From NCBI GenBank assembly GCA_029719485.1, contig CP120722.1:62001-126000 (forward strand): a stretch of DNA of 64,000 bases, in the 5' to 3' direction. Made by a program: the position numbers and the translations under genes. The notes below the pieces were generated by a model that saw only the letters and a program-made list of their open reading frames with translations, searched no databases and was not told the origin of the DNA. The first letter of the stretch is position 1. Every line of letters begins with the position of its first letter. This document shows, piece by piece, positions 43,970-53,508 of the stretch. The DNA is from Kiritimatiellota bacterium B12222. Lineage in GTDB: Bacteria; Verrucomicrobiota; Kiritimatiellia; SS1-B-03-39; UBA6053.

Positions 43970-46027
43970 ATGTATACTCTAGCGCTCACGAATCTAACCG
44001 CCATCGACCTCGGCATTGTCTTTATCATCTTGGCCATCGTGGTTGGTGCCGCCATCTATACGCGTCGTTATACGCGAAGTGTCGCCGATTTCCTTTCAGC
44101 CAATCGATGTGCAGGTCGTTATCTCCTCACCGTGGCCTCCGGAATGTCTGGACTCGGGGCCATCACCATCGTGGCGCAGTGGGAGCAAGTCTATCAAGCA
44201 GGTTTTTCCGCGGGGTTCTGGGGGCAAATGATGGCTCCTCTCGGACTCCTCCTCGCCCTCTCCGGCTGGATCATTTACCGCTATCGGGAAACCCGCTCCA
44301 TGACCTTGGCGCAGCTGATGGAGAAACGCTACAGCCGTAAATTCCGTATTTTTTCTGGATCCCTTTGCTGGATCAGTGGCATTCTGAACTTTGGTATTTT
44401 CCCTGCCGTTACCGCACGGTTTTTCATCTATTTCCTCGATCTGCCAGTGCATACCTACGTCCTGCCAGGTCTCGACCTCACCCTCAACCTCACCTTGGGT
44501 GTGGTCATGGGCATTGAGTTGCTATTCGCCATCATGATCGCCCTGAGCGGGGGGCAAGTTTCCGTAATGGTCACGGATTTCCTCCAAGGACAACTGAGCA
44601 ACATCATCTTCCTCGTGCTCTTGATCACCATGTTGGTGCTCTTCCCATGGGAGACCATCGTCGATACCCTCAAACAAGCTCCTGAAGGTCAATCCAAGCT
44701 AAACCCCTTTGATATCAGTCGACTGCCTGACTTTAACATCAGCTTTTTTGTGATGATGCTTTTTATCACCATTTACAACTTTATGGTCTGGCAAGGTACC
44801 CAAGGCTACAACAGCTCGGCGATCAATCCTCACGAAGCCAAGATGGCCGGTATCCTGGCTCAATTCCGCTCCGGGGTCACCTACCTGCTGATTCCTTTGG
44901 CGGCAGTCTGCGCCTATGTATTAATGCATGCCCCCATTCACGAAGCGGCAACCATCGCCACCCAAGCCACCCTCGACGGACTTGGAGATGCGCAACTCGC
45001 TAAACAGCTCACCACCACCGTCGCACTTTCCAACGTGCTCCCCGTGGGCATCATGGGAATGTTTGCCGCGGTGATGATCATGGCGGCCGTGAGCACAGAC
45101 ACCACCTATCTCCACTCTTGGGGCAGTATTTTTATTCAAGACGTGCTCATGCCTTGGCGTCAGTTGCGTGGTCACGAAGACCGCTTAACCCCTGAAACAC
45201 ATCTCAAATGGCTCAAACGCTCCATCGTTGGCGTCGCCATCTTCGCATGGTGTTTCAGCATGATTTTCCCCTTAAAAGAATTCATCCTCATGTATTTCCA
45301 AGTCACCGGAGCCATCTTCCTCGGCGGCGGCGGTGCGGTACTCGTAGGCGCGCTTTACTGGAAACGCGGCACCACCTCCGGCGCATGGGCGGCCATGATT
45401 ACGGGCTCAACCTTGGCGGTGGGCGGCGTGCTCATCAACAATGTGGTCTGGCCCATGATCATTCCAGCCTTGCAAAGCTCCCATCCCGAGAACACTTGGT
45501 TGATGAACCTCCCCGAAGTCTTCTGGCTCAACGGCATGCAATTGGGCTTCTTATCTTCGCTCTCCGCCATCGCGGCATACATCTTGGTTTCCTTGATCGC
45601 CCCCAATCCGCAAATCGAAATGGATGAACTGCTCCATCGCGGAGAGTTCTCCAGTAATGACCCGGAAGGTCCTGATCATGTGGCCCCTCCCCGTCGCGGA
45701 TTGGCGGCCTTAGGCTTCACCGAAGAGTTCACCAAAAACGACAAGATCGTCTACATTTTACAACTCTCGTGGGTCAGCTTCTTTTTCTTTGCCTTCATCA
45801 TTATCTGCATCTGGCAGCTCTTCTTTAAATGGACCGAAGATTGGTGGGCAAATTGGTGGTTCTTTAACCTCATTTTCACCGGTACCGCAGGTGCCATCAC
45901 CACCGTTTGGTTCCTCATTGGCGGCGCCAAAGATTTGAAGCGCTTATTCGAACGACTCAAAACCATCCAACGGGATGAAAACGATGACGGAACCGTTGAA
46001 AAACATCTCACGGATAAGTCCTCATGA
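43970..46027 (+). CDS. Sodium:solute symporter (SSS family)
   Basis: Large multi-helix inner-membrane transporter. The N-terminal part has the SSS features YTRSVADFLSANRCAGRYLLTVASGMSGLGAI and a later region with AAVMIMAAVSTDTTYLHSWGSIFIQDV (sodium-site Ser/Thr). A hydrophilic loop near 545-575 and extra C-terminal helices make it 685 residues, longer than the basic family. The substrate is probably a xylose-containing sugar, inferred from the GH52 two genes downstream. It overlaps the next gene by 4 nt. No Shine-Dalgarno precedes the ATG. Confidence 0.9.
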   Translation: MYTLALTNLTAIDLGIVFIILAIVVGAAIYTRRYTRSVADFLSANRCAGRYLLTVASGMSGLGAITIVAQWEQVYQAGFSAGFWGQMMAPLGLLLALSGWIIYRYRETRSMTLAQLMEKRYSRKFRIFSGSLCWISGILNFGIFPAVTARFFIYFLDLPVHTYVLPGLDLTLNLTLGVVMGIELLFAIMIALSGGQVSVMVTDFLQGQLSNIIFLVLLITMLVLFPWETIVDTLKQAPEGQSKLNPFDISRLPDFNISFFVMMLFITIYNFMVWQGTQGYNSSAINPHEAKMAGILAQFRSGVTYLLIPLAAVCAYVLMHAPIHEAATIATQATLDGLGDAQLAKQLTTTVALSNVLPVGIMGMFAAVMIMAAVSTDTTYLHSWGSIFIQDVLMPWRQLRGHEDRLTPETHLKWLKRSIVGVAIFAWCFSMIFPLKEFILMYFQVTGAIFLGGGGAVLVGALYWKRGTTSGAWAAMITGSTLAVGGVLINNVVWPMIIPALQSSHPENTWLMNLPEVFWLNGMQLGFLSSLSAIAAYILVSLIAPNPQIEMDELLHRGEFSSNDPEGPDHVAPPRRGLAALGFTEEFTKNDKIVYILQLSWVSFFFFAFIIICIWQLFFKWTEDWWANWWFFNLIFTGTAGAITTVWFLIGGAKDLKRLFERLKTIQRDENDDGTVEKHLTDKSS

Positions 46028-46716
46028 AATGCCGTTTGAGCACCTCCCTCACCCTCGCTTCTTTTTCTCTTCTTACCCTAAGCTGTACGACCCCCATGCC
46101 CCCTCCGTCATCAAAACCACTGAAACTGTCTCTTGACCACACCAAGACTTTTCAACTCTCACAACCATGGTACGACCATTTGGAATTTCAGTTTCGAAGG
46201 GGAGAAGCCAACTTGCAATGGTCCCCCGAAGCACTGATCGTTCATGCAGAATTGAGCGACGACGAGGTCTACACCGCATCCGATGCGGACAATCAACACA
46301 TGTGGGAACTCGGCGATGTGTTTGAAGTTTTCCTCCAGATCGAAGGTCAGGAAGACTACGTCGAACTTCACATCACCCCCGCCAACACCCGCTTCCAAGC
46401 CCACAAACCCAACGTGCCTGGCAACGATGCTTCCGGGGAATGGAAACCGATTGAACACTGGTTGATCTCCCCCATTGGCTTCAGCGCCGAGGCCACCACC
46501 ATCACAGATGGATGGATCGTATCCATGGAAATCCCCCCCAGCGTTTTAGGACTTAGTGAATTTACGCCAGGCACCGAGCTACGGGTCGCCTTTGCCCGCT
46601 ACGACGGAGCGCCTCACCGCGAGCCTACCCTTTCAACCACGGCGACGCATGCCCGCAGTGAAACCGTCACCTTCCACATTCCCACTGACTGGCATCCCAT
46701 TTTACTTCAAAATTAA
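46024..46716 (+). CDS. CBM9/DOMON-like lipoprotein
   Basis: Lipobox LTLSC, then a domain resembling carbohydrate-binding module family 9: LQWSPEALIVHAELSDDEVY, then MWELGDVFEVFLQIEGQEDYVELHITP and the conserved WIVSMEIPPSVLG. About 230 residues with no catalytic domain attached. It sits between transporter and xylosidase, overlapping the former, so it may capture xylo-oligosaccharides at the cell surface. Confidence 0.8.
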   Translation: MKCRLSTSLTLASFSLLTLSCTTPMPPPSSKPLKLSLDHTKTFQLSQPWYDHLEFQFRRGEANLQWSPEALIVHAELSDDEVYTASDADNQHMWELGDVFEVFLQIEGQEDYVELHITPANTRFQAHKPNVPGNDASGEWKPIEHWLISPIGFSAEATTITDGWIVSMEIPPSVLGLSEFTPGTELRVAFARYDGAPHREPTLSTTATHARSETVTFHIPTDWHPILLQN

Positions 46717-46718
46717 TT

Positions 46719-48812
46719 ATGATTCTTCCTCCACATAAAACCTCCTTTCACGCACAGCACTCTGCCATCGGTGCACACAGTTCTTTCACGCTCGGCATGC
46801 ACGGAGCTCCGGGCGGTCTTGCTTTGGAAAAGGGATCTCCTGCCAATGGCGCAGTTTATGTAGGTACCATGGTCGACGACAAGATCACGGTCATGCCCTT
46901 CTTTGAGCACATGAACAACTCAGAGATCGCCCGCTTTGATCACCAAAATCAACCCGAAACCTGTCATGATGCGCTCACCGTGCTTAGCTCCGAAGAGATT
47001 ACACGTGACTACCGATTTGCCAGCGATCATTTCATTTCAGAGGGAATCCACTTCGAGGTGATCTCCTCCTTCGGCCCCTTGCCAGATCCCAGTCAAAACA
47101 ACAACACCATCAATAAACGGGCCGCCTGCCCCTGCGTCTTTGCCAGACTCACGGTCGATAACAGCCAAGGATCCCAAACCAAAACCGCACTCTTTGCTCT
47201 CGGTGAACACGGTTGCCCCATGCCCATTCAGGAACCAGGTCACTTTACCGGATTCCTCTTTGGCAATGGCGATCTTGGATTCGCCACAGATGCTGACGTT
47301 TACCCCCTGCAATGCTTCGATCTTTCCAAAGCCAAAAAACCAGACGGCACTCCACTCGTACCCCGTTTTGGCGGAAGCTACGGATTCATGATGGATGTCC
47401 CCGCAGGCGAATGCAAGACCATGGATATCAGCCTCGCCACGTATCGATCAGGCAAAGCGACCCTCGGGTTAGAAATGCCCTACTGGTATACACGTTATTT
47501 TTCCGACCTCCACGAGGTACTGGAATATGCCTTGCACAATAAGGAATGGTACTTCGACCAAGCCGCCCAACGCGACGCCGAACTAGACGCCAGCCCTCTC
47601 AATGATTCTCAAAAATTTTTGATCGCACATGCATCACACTCCTATTACGGATCAACCCAATGGTTCGAAGAATCGGGAAAACCCTTTTGGAATGTCAACG
47701 AAGGCGAATACCGAATGCACAACACCTTCGACCTCACGGTCGATATGTTGTTTTATGAAATGATCTACTCTCCATGGACCGTCAAAAATGTCTTGGAAAC
47801 GTTCATCACCCGCTATTCCTACTACGACAGGGTTCGCCTACCCGGCTACAACAAAACTTATCCGGGTGGCATCAGTTTCACCCACGACATGGGAAATCAC
47901 AACAACTTCTCACCCAAAGGGTATTCCAGTTACGAAATCAGTGGCATTGACCGCCGTTGCTTCTCCTACATGACGCATGAACAACTCGTCAATTGGATCT
48001 GCTGTACGGGTGTTTACATGAGTCAAACCAAGGATGAATCCTTTTTGACCCGCCACCTCAATACGGTCAAAGATTGCTACACCTCGATGATCAACCGGGA
48101 CCATCCTTATCCCTCAAAACGAAATGGCGTGATGAATTGCGAATCGAGTCGTTGCCATGGTGGTGGTGAAATCACAACCTACGACTCACTCGACACCTCT
48201 CTGGGTCAAGCCCGCAATAATCTATACCTGGCCGTCAAATCCTGGGCCGCTTACCTCGCACTGGCCGAGTTATTCAAACAAGCAGACGAGACCACCCTCT
48301 CCAAAGAAGCCACCGCCTCTGCGAAATTGTGTGCCGCCACTGTGACCAGCAAATGGGATGACGAACTGGGATATATCCCCGCCGTATTTGAAAATGATAA
48401 CCAGAGCGCCATCATTCCCGCGATCGAAGGTCTCGTCTTTCCCAAAGTCATGGGACTCAATGACGCCATCGACCCCGAAGGCCCCTACGGGGAATTTATC
48501 GCAACCCTTAAACGACACTTTGAGGCTGTTTTCCGTCCTGGAATTTGTCTCTATCCAGACAAGGGATGGAAACTTTCCAGCACGGCAGATAACTCATGGA
48601 TGAGTAAAATTTGTCTCAGTCAATACGTCGCCCGTGCTGTACTCGGGATTGATTTTGGTGACGAACAAGCCGCTCACGATGAAGCGCATATGGATTGGCA
48701 AATTTTTGGCTCTACCTTCAACGCCTGCTCCGATCAGTTCAGTAGCGGAAAAGCCATGGCCAGCCTCTACTATCCGCGGATCGTAACCAATATCCTGTGG
48801 ATGAGTGAATAG
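46719..48812 (+). CDS. Glycoside hydrolase family 52 beta-xylosidase
   Basis: Retaining exo-xylosidase. The sequence aligns by eye along its whole length with Geobacillus XynB2-type GH52: AQHSAIGAHSSFTLGMHGAPGGL at the start, VNEGEYRMHNTFDLTVD containing the nucleophile Glu (motif N327-E-G-E), GISFTHDMG, and EITTYDSLDTSLGQARNNLYL with acid/base D489. It ends with IVTNILWMSE as in the family. 697 residues, no signal peptide, so cytoplasmic. It starts 2 nt after the CBM9 stop; third gene of the operon. The family is small and known mainly from Firmicutes and a few others. Confidence 0.95.
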   Translation: MILPPHKTSFHAQHSAIGAHSSFTLGMHGAPGGLALEKGSPANGAVYVGTMVDDKITVMPFFEHMNNSEIARFDHQNQPETCHDALTVLSSEEITRDYRFASDHFISEGIHFEVISSFGPLPDPSQNNNTINKRAACPCVFARLTVDNSQGSQTKTALFALGEHGCPMPIQEPGHFTGFLFGNGDLGFATDADVYPLQCFDLSKAKKPDGTPLVPRFGGSYGFMMDVPAGECKTMDISLATYRSGKATLGLEMPYWYTRYFSDLHEVLEYALHNKEWYFDQAAQRDAELDASPLNDSQKFLIAHASHSYYGSTQWFEESGKPFWNVNEGEYRMHNTFDLTVDMLFYEMIYSPWTVKNVLETFITRYSYYDRVRLPGYNKTYPGGISFTHDMGNHNNFSPKGYSSYEISGIDRRCFSYMTHEQLVNWICCTGVYMSQTKDESFLTRHLNTVKDCYTSMINRDHPYPSKRNGVMNCESSRCHGGGEITTYDSLDTSLGQARNNLYLAVKSWAAYLALAELFKQADETTLSKEATASAKLCAATVTSKWDDELGYIPAVFENDNQSAIIPAIEGLVFPKVMGLNDAIDPEGPYGEFIATLKRHFEAVFRPGICLYPDKGWKLSSTADNSWMSKICLSQYVARAVLGIDFGDEQAAHDEAHMDWQIFGSTFNACSDQFSSGKAMASLYYPRIVTNILWMSE

Positions 48813-48840
48813 GGCTCACAGCCCCAAAAACGTCCACAGT

Positions 48841-49242
48841 TCACCGTTCTTCTGGAGGAGTTTTTAAGTCAACCGTCAATTGAAATCCAGCTTGTAACTC
48901 AATGAGGTAGTGGGTCTGATTGAATCGGATTTCTTGACGCCACTCACTGCGAAAATCAGTGGTGCCATCTATAATGTGGATATCATATCCTAAAATAAAT
49001 CCTTCAGTTGTAATATCGGTGATCACAAATACAGCCTCTCTTTTCCACGCGCTGCCCTTCCCCGATAGATCAACCTCTTGTTCTCCTTGAAAAGTATGGA
49101 TGGATTTAGAAACGGAATAACCTTCAGGATGCATCAACTCAATCACCACATAGCTGTGGTCATGGGGTTGCGGAAAGACCGGTCCACGCGAACAACTTGA
49201 AAAAAACATCACCGCCAAAAAACCAAGGAAGACCGCTTTCAT
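48841..49242 (-). CDS. Small lipoprotein of unknown function
   Basis: Signal peptide MKAVFLGFLAVMFFSSC with a lipobox, followed by about 115 residues of beta-rich sequence with no recognised motif. I choose the ATG at 49242 because it gives a normal lipoprotein signal; the frame is open to 49272. Convergent with the xylosidase gene. Confidence 0.55.
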   Translation of the reverse strand: MKAVFLGFLAVMFFSSCSRGPVFPQPHDHSYVVIELMHPEGYSVSKSIHTFQGEQEVDLSGKGSAWKREAVFVITDITTEGFILGYDIHIIDGTTDFRSEWRQEIRFNQTHYLIELQAGFQLTVDLKTPPEER

Positions 49243-49570
49243 AAAATTTCTTTTGTAGAACAAGTGAATCAATGCACAACCATGAACCCCCTAAAGAGAG
49301 ACTGATTCATTTCATCTCCCATGAGATCATATTCTTGAGGGCCCAACAATAGCAGTGACTGGGGAAAGCACACTTATTTCTAAAAGACGATACGAGACGA
49401 AACCCTGAGATCCTCTTCCTCGGGTATGCATTGTAAAAAATCACCTCACAAACCGGAATCTTGCTTATAATTATCTATTGTGATTTAATTCATTTTGTTG
49501 CATACACAGTTATGCTTTTGCCTATATAAAACTTACTTATCCCCATTCACCCCCTCTCAAATCCTAGATC

Positions 49571-50602
49571 ATGCCCCGCAACTTAACGACCTATACCAAG
49601 GCGGCTCGCATCGGAATTTTAGACCTCGTCAAAGAACTTCCGGATAACGCCCCTCTTCCTCCGCTACGTCAACTTGCCGATCAATTTGAATTACACTCCA
49701 CGACCATTTTCCGCCTGCTCCATGACCTCGAAGCTGAAGGATCTGTATGGCAGGGTCCCAACCGCCGCTTTTATCCCGCCAGCGCACAAAGCCACACCCT
49801 TAAGGGCAAACCCATTTGTTTCATTGGGCGACAAATTCAAGATTGGAGTCAACTCTACCAAGAAATTTTCGAGGGAGTGACTGAAATTTGCACCAGCAAT
49901 GGCAGCCCCCTCATTCTACATTCATCGCCTACCTTGGTCCAAGTTCCTGTCCAACTGGAACCCGCCATCATTGCCAGCGAAGAAGAGCAAATTTCTGAAC
50001 TTAAAAAACTGCTTAAAACGATTCCCAAAGGCTGTAGCGGTTACATTTTTGATCACTTGTGGTCAGATGCAGCCCTCGATTCTCTTCCCTTTCCTCGAAA
50101 TCAATGCGTCCAGTTACTGAGCGGCACTGAAAAACATGCCAAAGTCATCAGCCCCAATTATGCCGCAGGTGCTCAGCTGATTGCCGATTATGTAAAAAAT
50201 CGTGCATTCAACCAAGTCTACTTGGTCGAAAGCACCCCCGAAGAACCCCTCCTTCATCAAAGTGTCGGACAAATGGAGGAAACCCTCGCTACGCTTTCAA
50301 CCCATAGTCTCAACTTCTATGATGCGGATGAAGTAAATGAACTGATTCGGGAAATCCCCAAACATAGCTGCTTTATCTGTACCGAAGACAACACAGCACT
50401 CGGACTTGCGGCTCGCCTCGCAGACGCCGACCGCACCACCGTCGAAATGGTAGCCATTCAAGGAACAGGTATCGTTACCGCACCTCATACACGCCTGCGC
50501 TATGACTACCGTCGCCTCGGTCGCTCCGCAGCATCCAGCATTTTACACGGGACCGCCATCAAACAAATGGCACCGCGCCTGGTATCACAGCACGAAATAT
50601 AA
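49571..50602 (+). CDS. AraR-type regulator: GntR DNA-binding head, LacI-like sugar-binding tail
   Basis: Residues 1-70 are a GntR winged helix (PPLRQLADQFELHSTTIFRLLHDLEAEG with the wing GSVWQGPNRRFY). Residues 75-343 look like a periplasmic-binding-protein effector domain as in LacI/GalR: GKPICFIGRQIQDW, EEQISELKKLLKTIPKGCSGYIFDHLW, CFICTEDNTALGLAARL, and LRYDYRRLGRSAASSIL. This chimera is the architecture of Bacillus AraR and is frequent in Verrucomicrobia. It follows the xylosidase operon and is the best candidate to read the CTATTTGCAAC elements. Confidence 0.82.
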   Translation: MPRNLTTYTKAARIGILDLVKELPDNAPLPPLRQLADQFELHSTTIFRLLHDLEAEGSVWQGPNRRFYPASAQSHTLKGKPICFIGRQIQDWSQLYQEIFEGVTEICTSNGSPLILHSSPTLVQVPVQLEPAIIASEEEQISELKKLLKTIPKGCSGYIFDHLWSDAALDSLPFPRNQCVQLLSGTEKHAKVISPNYAAGAQLIADYVKNRAFNQVYLVESTPEEPLLHQSVGQMEETLATLSTHSLNFYDADEVNELIREIPKHSCFICTEDNTALGLAARLADADRTTVEMVAIQGTGIVTAPHTRLRYDYRRLGRSAASSILHGTAIKQMAPRLVSQHEI

Positions 50603-50676
50603 GCCCCACACCACTACGCTCTCTCCCCTTCCTGAAAAAGAAGCAGGCGCATGCTCTGCAACGCTCAAATCAACCC

Positions 50677-52275
50677 TTATTCAGCGGGTCTTACAAGCTT
50701 GAGAGAATGCGTCTTCCGAAACAACAGTGGCTTTTCAACTTCCGGGTCACGATATTCTGCATTCAATTTGAGGTAGACCCACTCTTCCTTTAGCTCGGCT
50801 CCGGCTTCAGGAGAAAAGTGGAAGGATGTCGTGAATACTTTTTCAGCCCCGGGTGCCAATTGCTCTACGTGAAAAGGCACGCCTGAGTATGCGATATTCG
50901 TTTTGTTAAAATGTGCATCTACATCTACAGTCAAAGGATACGGGAAGGGATTACTGACTCGAATCGTGACCTCGCCACCTATCCATAAATTATTTTCTTT
51001 TTGAGCTTCCTCAACCACAATCACCTCATCAGGCATAATCAGGAACCGATCCTTTGCATCGAAAACCTTTTGAGCCTGCTCCGCCCCTGCTTCGCTTTGT
51101 GGGTAGATGTCAAAAATTTGATTATCCATATCTACGGCGCGATACACCATCTTTTCTGTCGTACAATCGACCACCCAAAAATGTTGAATGCTACCGGAAT
51201 GAACCAAATAGGGACGTGTTTCGTAACTGACTTCACGTGCTTCCCGTCCCCAACATCCATCTCCCAAATATAACGTGCCCACCCCATCGTCCATAACCAT
51301 CCCATCTTTGATAAAATGACTGCGTTTAAAGGTGTGATCATGATTCTCAAGCCCAACGGTCAGACCATATTCATCAAAAAGGGGAGCCCAGTACTGACGT
51401 CCCATATCCGCATAGTGGCTCATGAAATCACGATGACTGGGAAAGAGCGGTACATGATAAATCGCAGCCTTATAAGGTACGTCCTGATACTCAGAAAAAG
51501 CATTTTTGATCCAGTCCACCTGAGATTCATGGGAGGCAATATGCCCACTATCTAAAACAAAGAGCACAAAGTTTTTACCAAATTGACGGGCAAAATAACT
51601 CTTTTCGTCATCCTGAGCAAACAGTCCAAAATAAAACGGGGCATCCGTTTTGGGTTTGTTATAAGAGCCCCTCACCTCATGGTTCCCAATCGCGAACACT
51701 ACCGGAATCGCATAGCCATCGGATGTAACCATTTCCTCCGTATAATAGCTTAACCATGTATCCCATTTTTTCACCGAAGAAATTCTCCCATTTGCATAGG
51801 CAATATCCCCCCCAACTGCAGCAAAATCTGGATCATAACTTGCGGCATGACGGAGCAAAACCCGGGTGTCATTTGAAACGCCCATATCCCCACCCGTCAC
51901 AAAACGTATCGCACGCTCATCATCCGCAATGGTTTTCACTTTTATTTCAGACGACAGCCCAGTCTCAGCATTGCCCACCACTAAATAATAGGTGGTCGCT
52001 GGTGCCAAATTCTTGAGAGAAACTTGGTAAATAGAACGATCATCTAAACCAGGAATTTGAGAAATATTCCCCGTAGCTTGATGGCGATAGGCCTCTGTAT
52101 TTCCAGCCCTCGAAACTGTATCATACTGTACCACCGGAGAGGATTGACCCGGAGCTGACTGCCAATTTACCGTCAAACTTGTGGAGGGATCTCCCATGTA
52201 TGTAAAAACGATGTGTTGGGGTTCTGCCCAAAGTGGGGCTCCAAGAATGAAGAAAAGCAAAAGAAAATATTTCAT
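50677..52275 (-). CDS. Purple acid phosphatase-like metallophosphoesterase
   Basis: Signal peptide (ends PLWAE), an N-terminal fibronectin-like domain (VNWQSAPGQSSPVVQYD, LAPATTYYLVVGN), then the catalytic domain with metal ligands in GGDMG, GGDIAYANG, GNHE, YHVPLFPSH and LENHDHTFKR. It should hydrolyse phosphate monoesters in the periplasm or outside. The final 100 residues form another beta domain. AAAGG precedes the ATG. Confidence 0.88.
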   Translation of the reverse strand: MKYFLLLFFILGAPLWAEPQHIVFTYMGDPSTSLTVNWQSAPGQSSPVVQYDTVSRAGNTEAYRHQATGNISQIPGLDDRSIYQVSLKNLAPATTYYLVVGNAETGLSSEIKVKTIADDERAIRFVTGGDMGVSNDTRVLLRHAASYDPDFAAVGGDIAYANGRISSVKKWDTWLSYYTEEMVTSDGYAIPVVFAIGNHEVRGSYNKPKTDAPFYFGLFAQDDEKSYFARQFGKNFVLFVLDSGHIASHESQVDWIKNAFSEYQDVPYKAAIYHVPLFPSHRDFMSHYADMGRQYWAPLFDEYGLTVGLENHDHTFKRSHFIKDGMVMDDGVGTLYLGDGCWGREAREVSYETRPYLVHSGSIQHFWVVDCTTEKMVYRAVDMDNQIFDIYPQSEAGAEQAQKVFDAKDRFLIMPDEVIVVEEAQKENNLWIGGEVTIRVSNPFPYPLTVDVDAHFNKTNIAYSGVPFHVEQLAPGAEKVFTTSFHFSPEAGAELKEEWVYLKLNAEYRDPEVEKPLLFRKTHSLKLVRPAE

Positions 52276-52297
52276 GGGTTGTGCCTTTGTGGGATCA

Positions 52298-52361
52298 AGA
52301 AAAATAATGGTTTCAGCCTCTCCATCACCCCTCAGTTAAAAGGAGGATGAGAGGCATGAAA
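52298..52361 (-). terminator. Probable terminator of the pseudopilin gene
   Basis: On the minus strand a long interrupted stem (TTTCATGCCTCTC ... GAGAGGCTGAAA, with ATC/GAT inside) is followed by ATTATTTTTC. Confidence 0.55.
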
Positions 52362-52441
52362 TCCTTGGGGAGAGAAAAGGTGTTCGAATCCCCCAACCAT
52401 TAAGCAGGACAAGGGAAACGAGCAACCCAAAAGAAGTGGGC

Positions 52442-53179
52442 TCACTCTTCCAAATTGAAATGACTCCTCATTTGGGCGTCCTGTAAATCTTCTTTGGTGT
52501 AAACCCCGACATGTCCATCAAAGTGCACCGCAAAGGCTTGTCCTAAATGACGATACGCCAGGCGTCCATCTGTTGTCCGCCCTTCCGTATCTTCAGTGTA
52601 GGCAAAATATTCCTGCTTCAACAACCAGTCAGTGCAGTCAGCAAATGCAACCGTTCTCGCAGCAGAGGGAAAGTAATCCGCACTATATCTCCATTTCGCC
52701 CCTTGCGTTCCCCAATCTGCTATCCCCAATGCACTATGGAATCCAATGTTAAGACCATAATTTGCAGCGACCAGGTCGGGCATATCCGATCCCAATCGTC
52801 GGGTCGCCGGACAAAGCAACGGAAATTTCGTACTCCAATATTTTTCTGAATTTTCCAAAGCCTCCTCGTCCGAAATGAAGTATTGCAGAAAGTCGGCATT
52901 CACATGCCAGTTGACTCCCTGCACCCCTTCGTTGTCCCAACTGGTCGGGGAGACAAACCATGCCCGATGATCATTCGCGTACATCTGATTGCTTAACTGC
53001 AGTGTACGTAAATTTCCCATGCACTTCAGACCCGATGCTTTAATTCGAGCCTTGGACACCACCGGTACCAAGATACCGGAGAGCAATCCTATGATCGCGA
53101 TCACGACCAACATTTCAATAAGTGTGAAGCCAGAGCTTCGGCGAAAACAATTTTCAGAAGTGTAATTTTTATTTTTCAT
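52442..53179 (-). CDS. Type II pseudopilin-like secreted protein
   Basis: Prepilin signal SSGFTLIEMLVVIAIIGLLSG after a short basic leader, then the usual helix KARIKASGLKCMGNLRTLQLSNQMYANDHRAW and a C-terminal AVHFDGHVGVY, the DGH motif of the H-X9-DG group. 245 residues, comparable to the protein encoded at 4383-5102. I choose the ATG at 53179; the open frame extends to 53221 without support. A CTATTTGCAAC element lies 49 nt upstream, placing this gene in the sugar regulon. Confidence 0.85.
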   Translation of the reverse strand: MKNKNYTSENCFRRSSGFTLIEMLVVIAIIGLLSGILVPVVSKARIKASGLKCMGNLRTLQLSNQMYANDHRAWFVSPTSWDNEGVQGVNWHVNADFLQYFISDEEALENSEKYWSTKFPLLCPATRRLGSDMPDLVAANYGLNIGFHSALGIADWGTQGAKWRYSADYFPSAARTVAFADCTDWLLKQEYFAYTEDTEGRTTDGRLAYRHLGQAFAVHFDGHVGVYTKEDLQDAQMRSHFNLEE

Positions 53180-53187
53180 AACTATAT

Positions 53188-53238
53188 TCCATACACCAGG
53201 AAATTCAGTTCTGTTAGGCACAATATAGTTGCAAATAG
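53188..53238 (-). promoter_or_regulatory. CTATTTGCAAC element of the pseudopilin gene
   Basis: The exact element is on the minus strand (53238 to 53228), 49 nt before the ATG. A -10-like TATGGA follows at the usual distance (53193-53188). The hexamer at the -35 position (CTAACA) is poor, unlike at the other sites. Confidence 0.5.
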
Positions 53239-53447
53239 AAAAGACATGGTTTTCGGCATTTCAACACCTATAATTATTAATAATTGACACCTCATAAAAC
53301 AAAAGGGTCAGCTTATAACATCAATGTATAATCAGATTAACAAGAAAGGCTTATCTGAAATATACGTAAAAATGATCAAAAGATTCATCAACCTTGACAA
53401 CGATTTTTTCAAAGATGTGACCCAAAAATAGCCCCCAACGCATCGAT

Positions 53448-53497
53448 CTATTTGCAACGACTGGAAACTTGCGAATACGAGGCCCATACCTTAATCA
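53448..53497 (+). promoter_or_regulatory. CTATTTGCAAC element and promoter of the GH16 gene
   Basis: CTATTTGCAAC (53448-53458), 10 nt, TTGCGA (53469-53474), 17 nt, TAATCA (53492-53497). The ATG follows at 53509. Confidence 0.58.
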
Positions 53498-53508
53498 TTT
53501 AAAAACTT

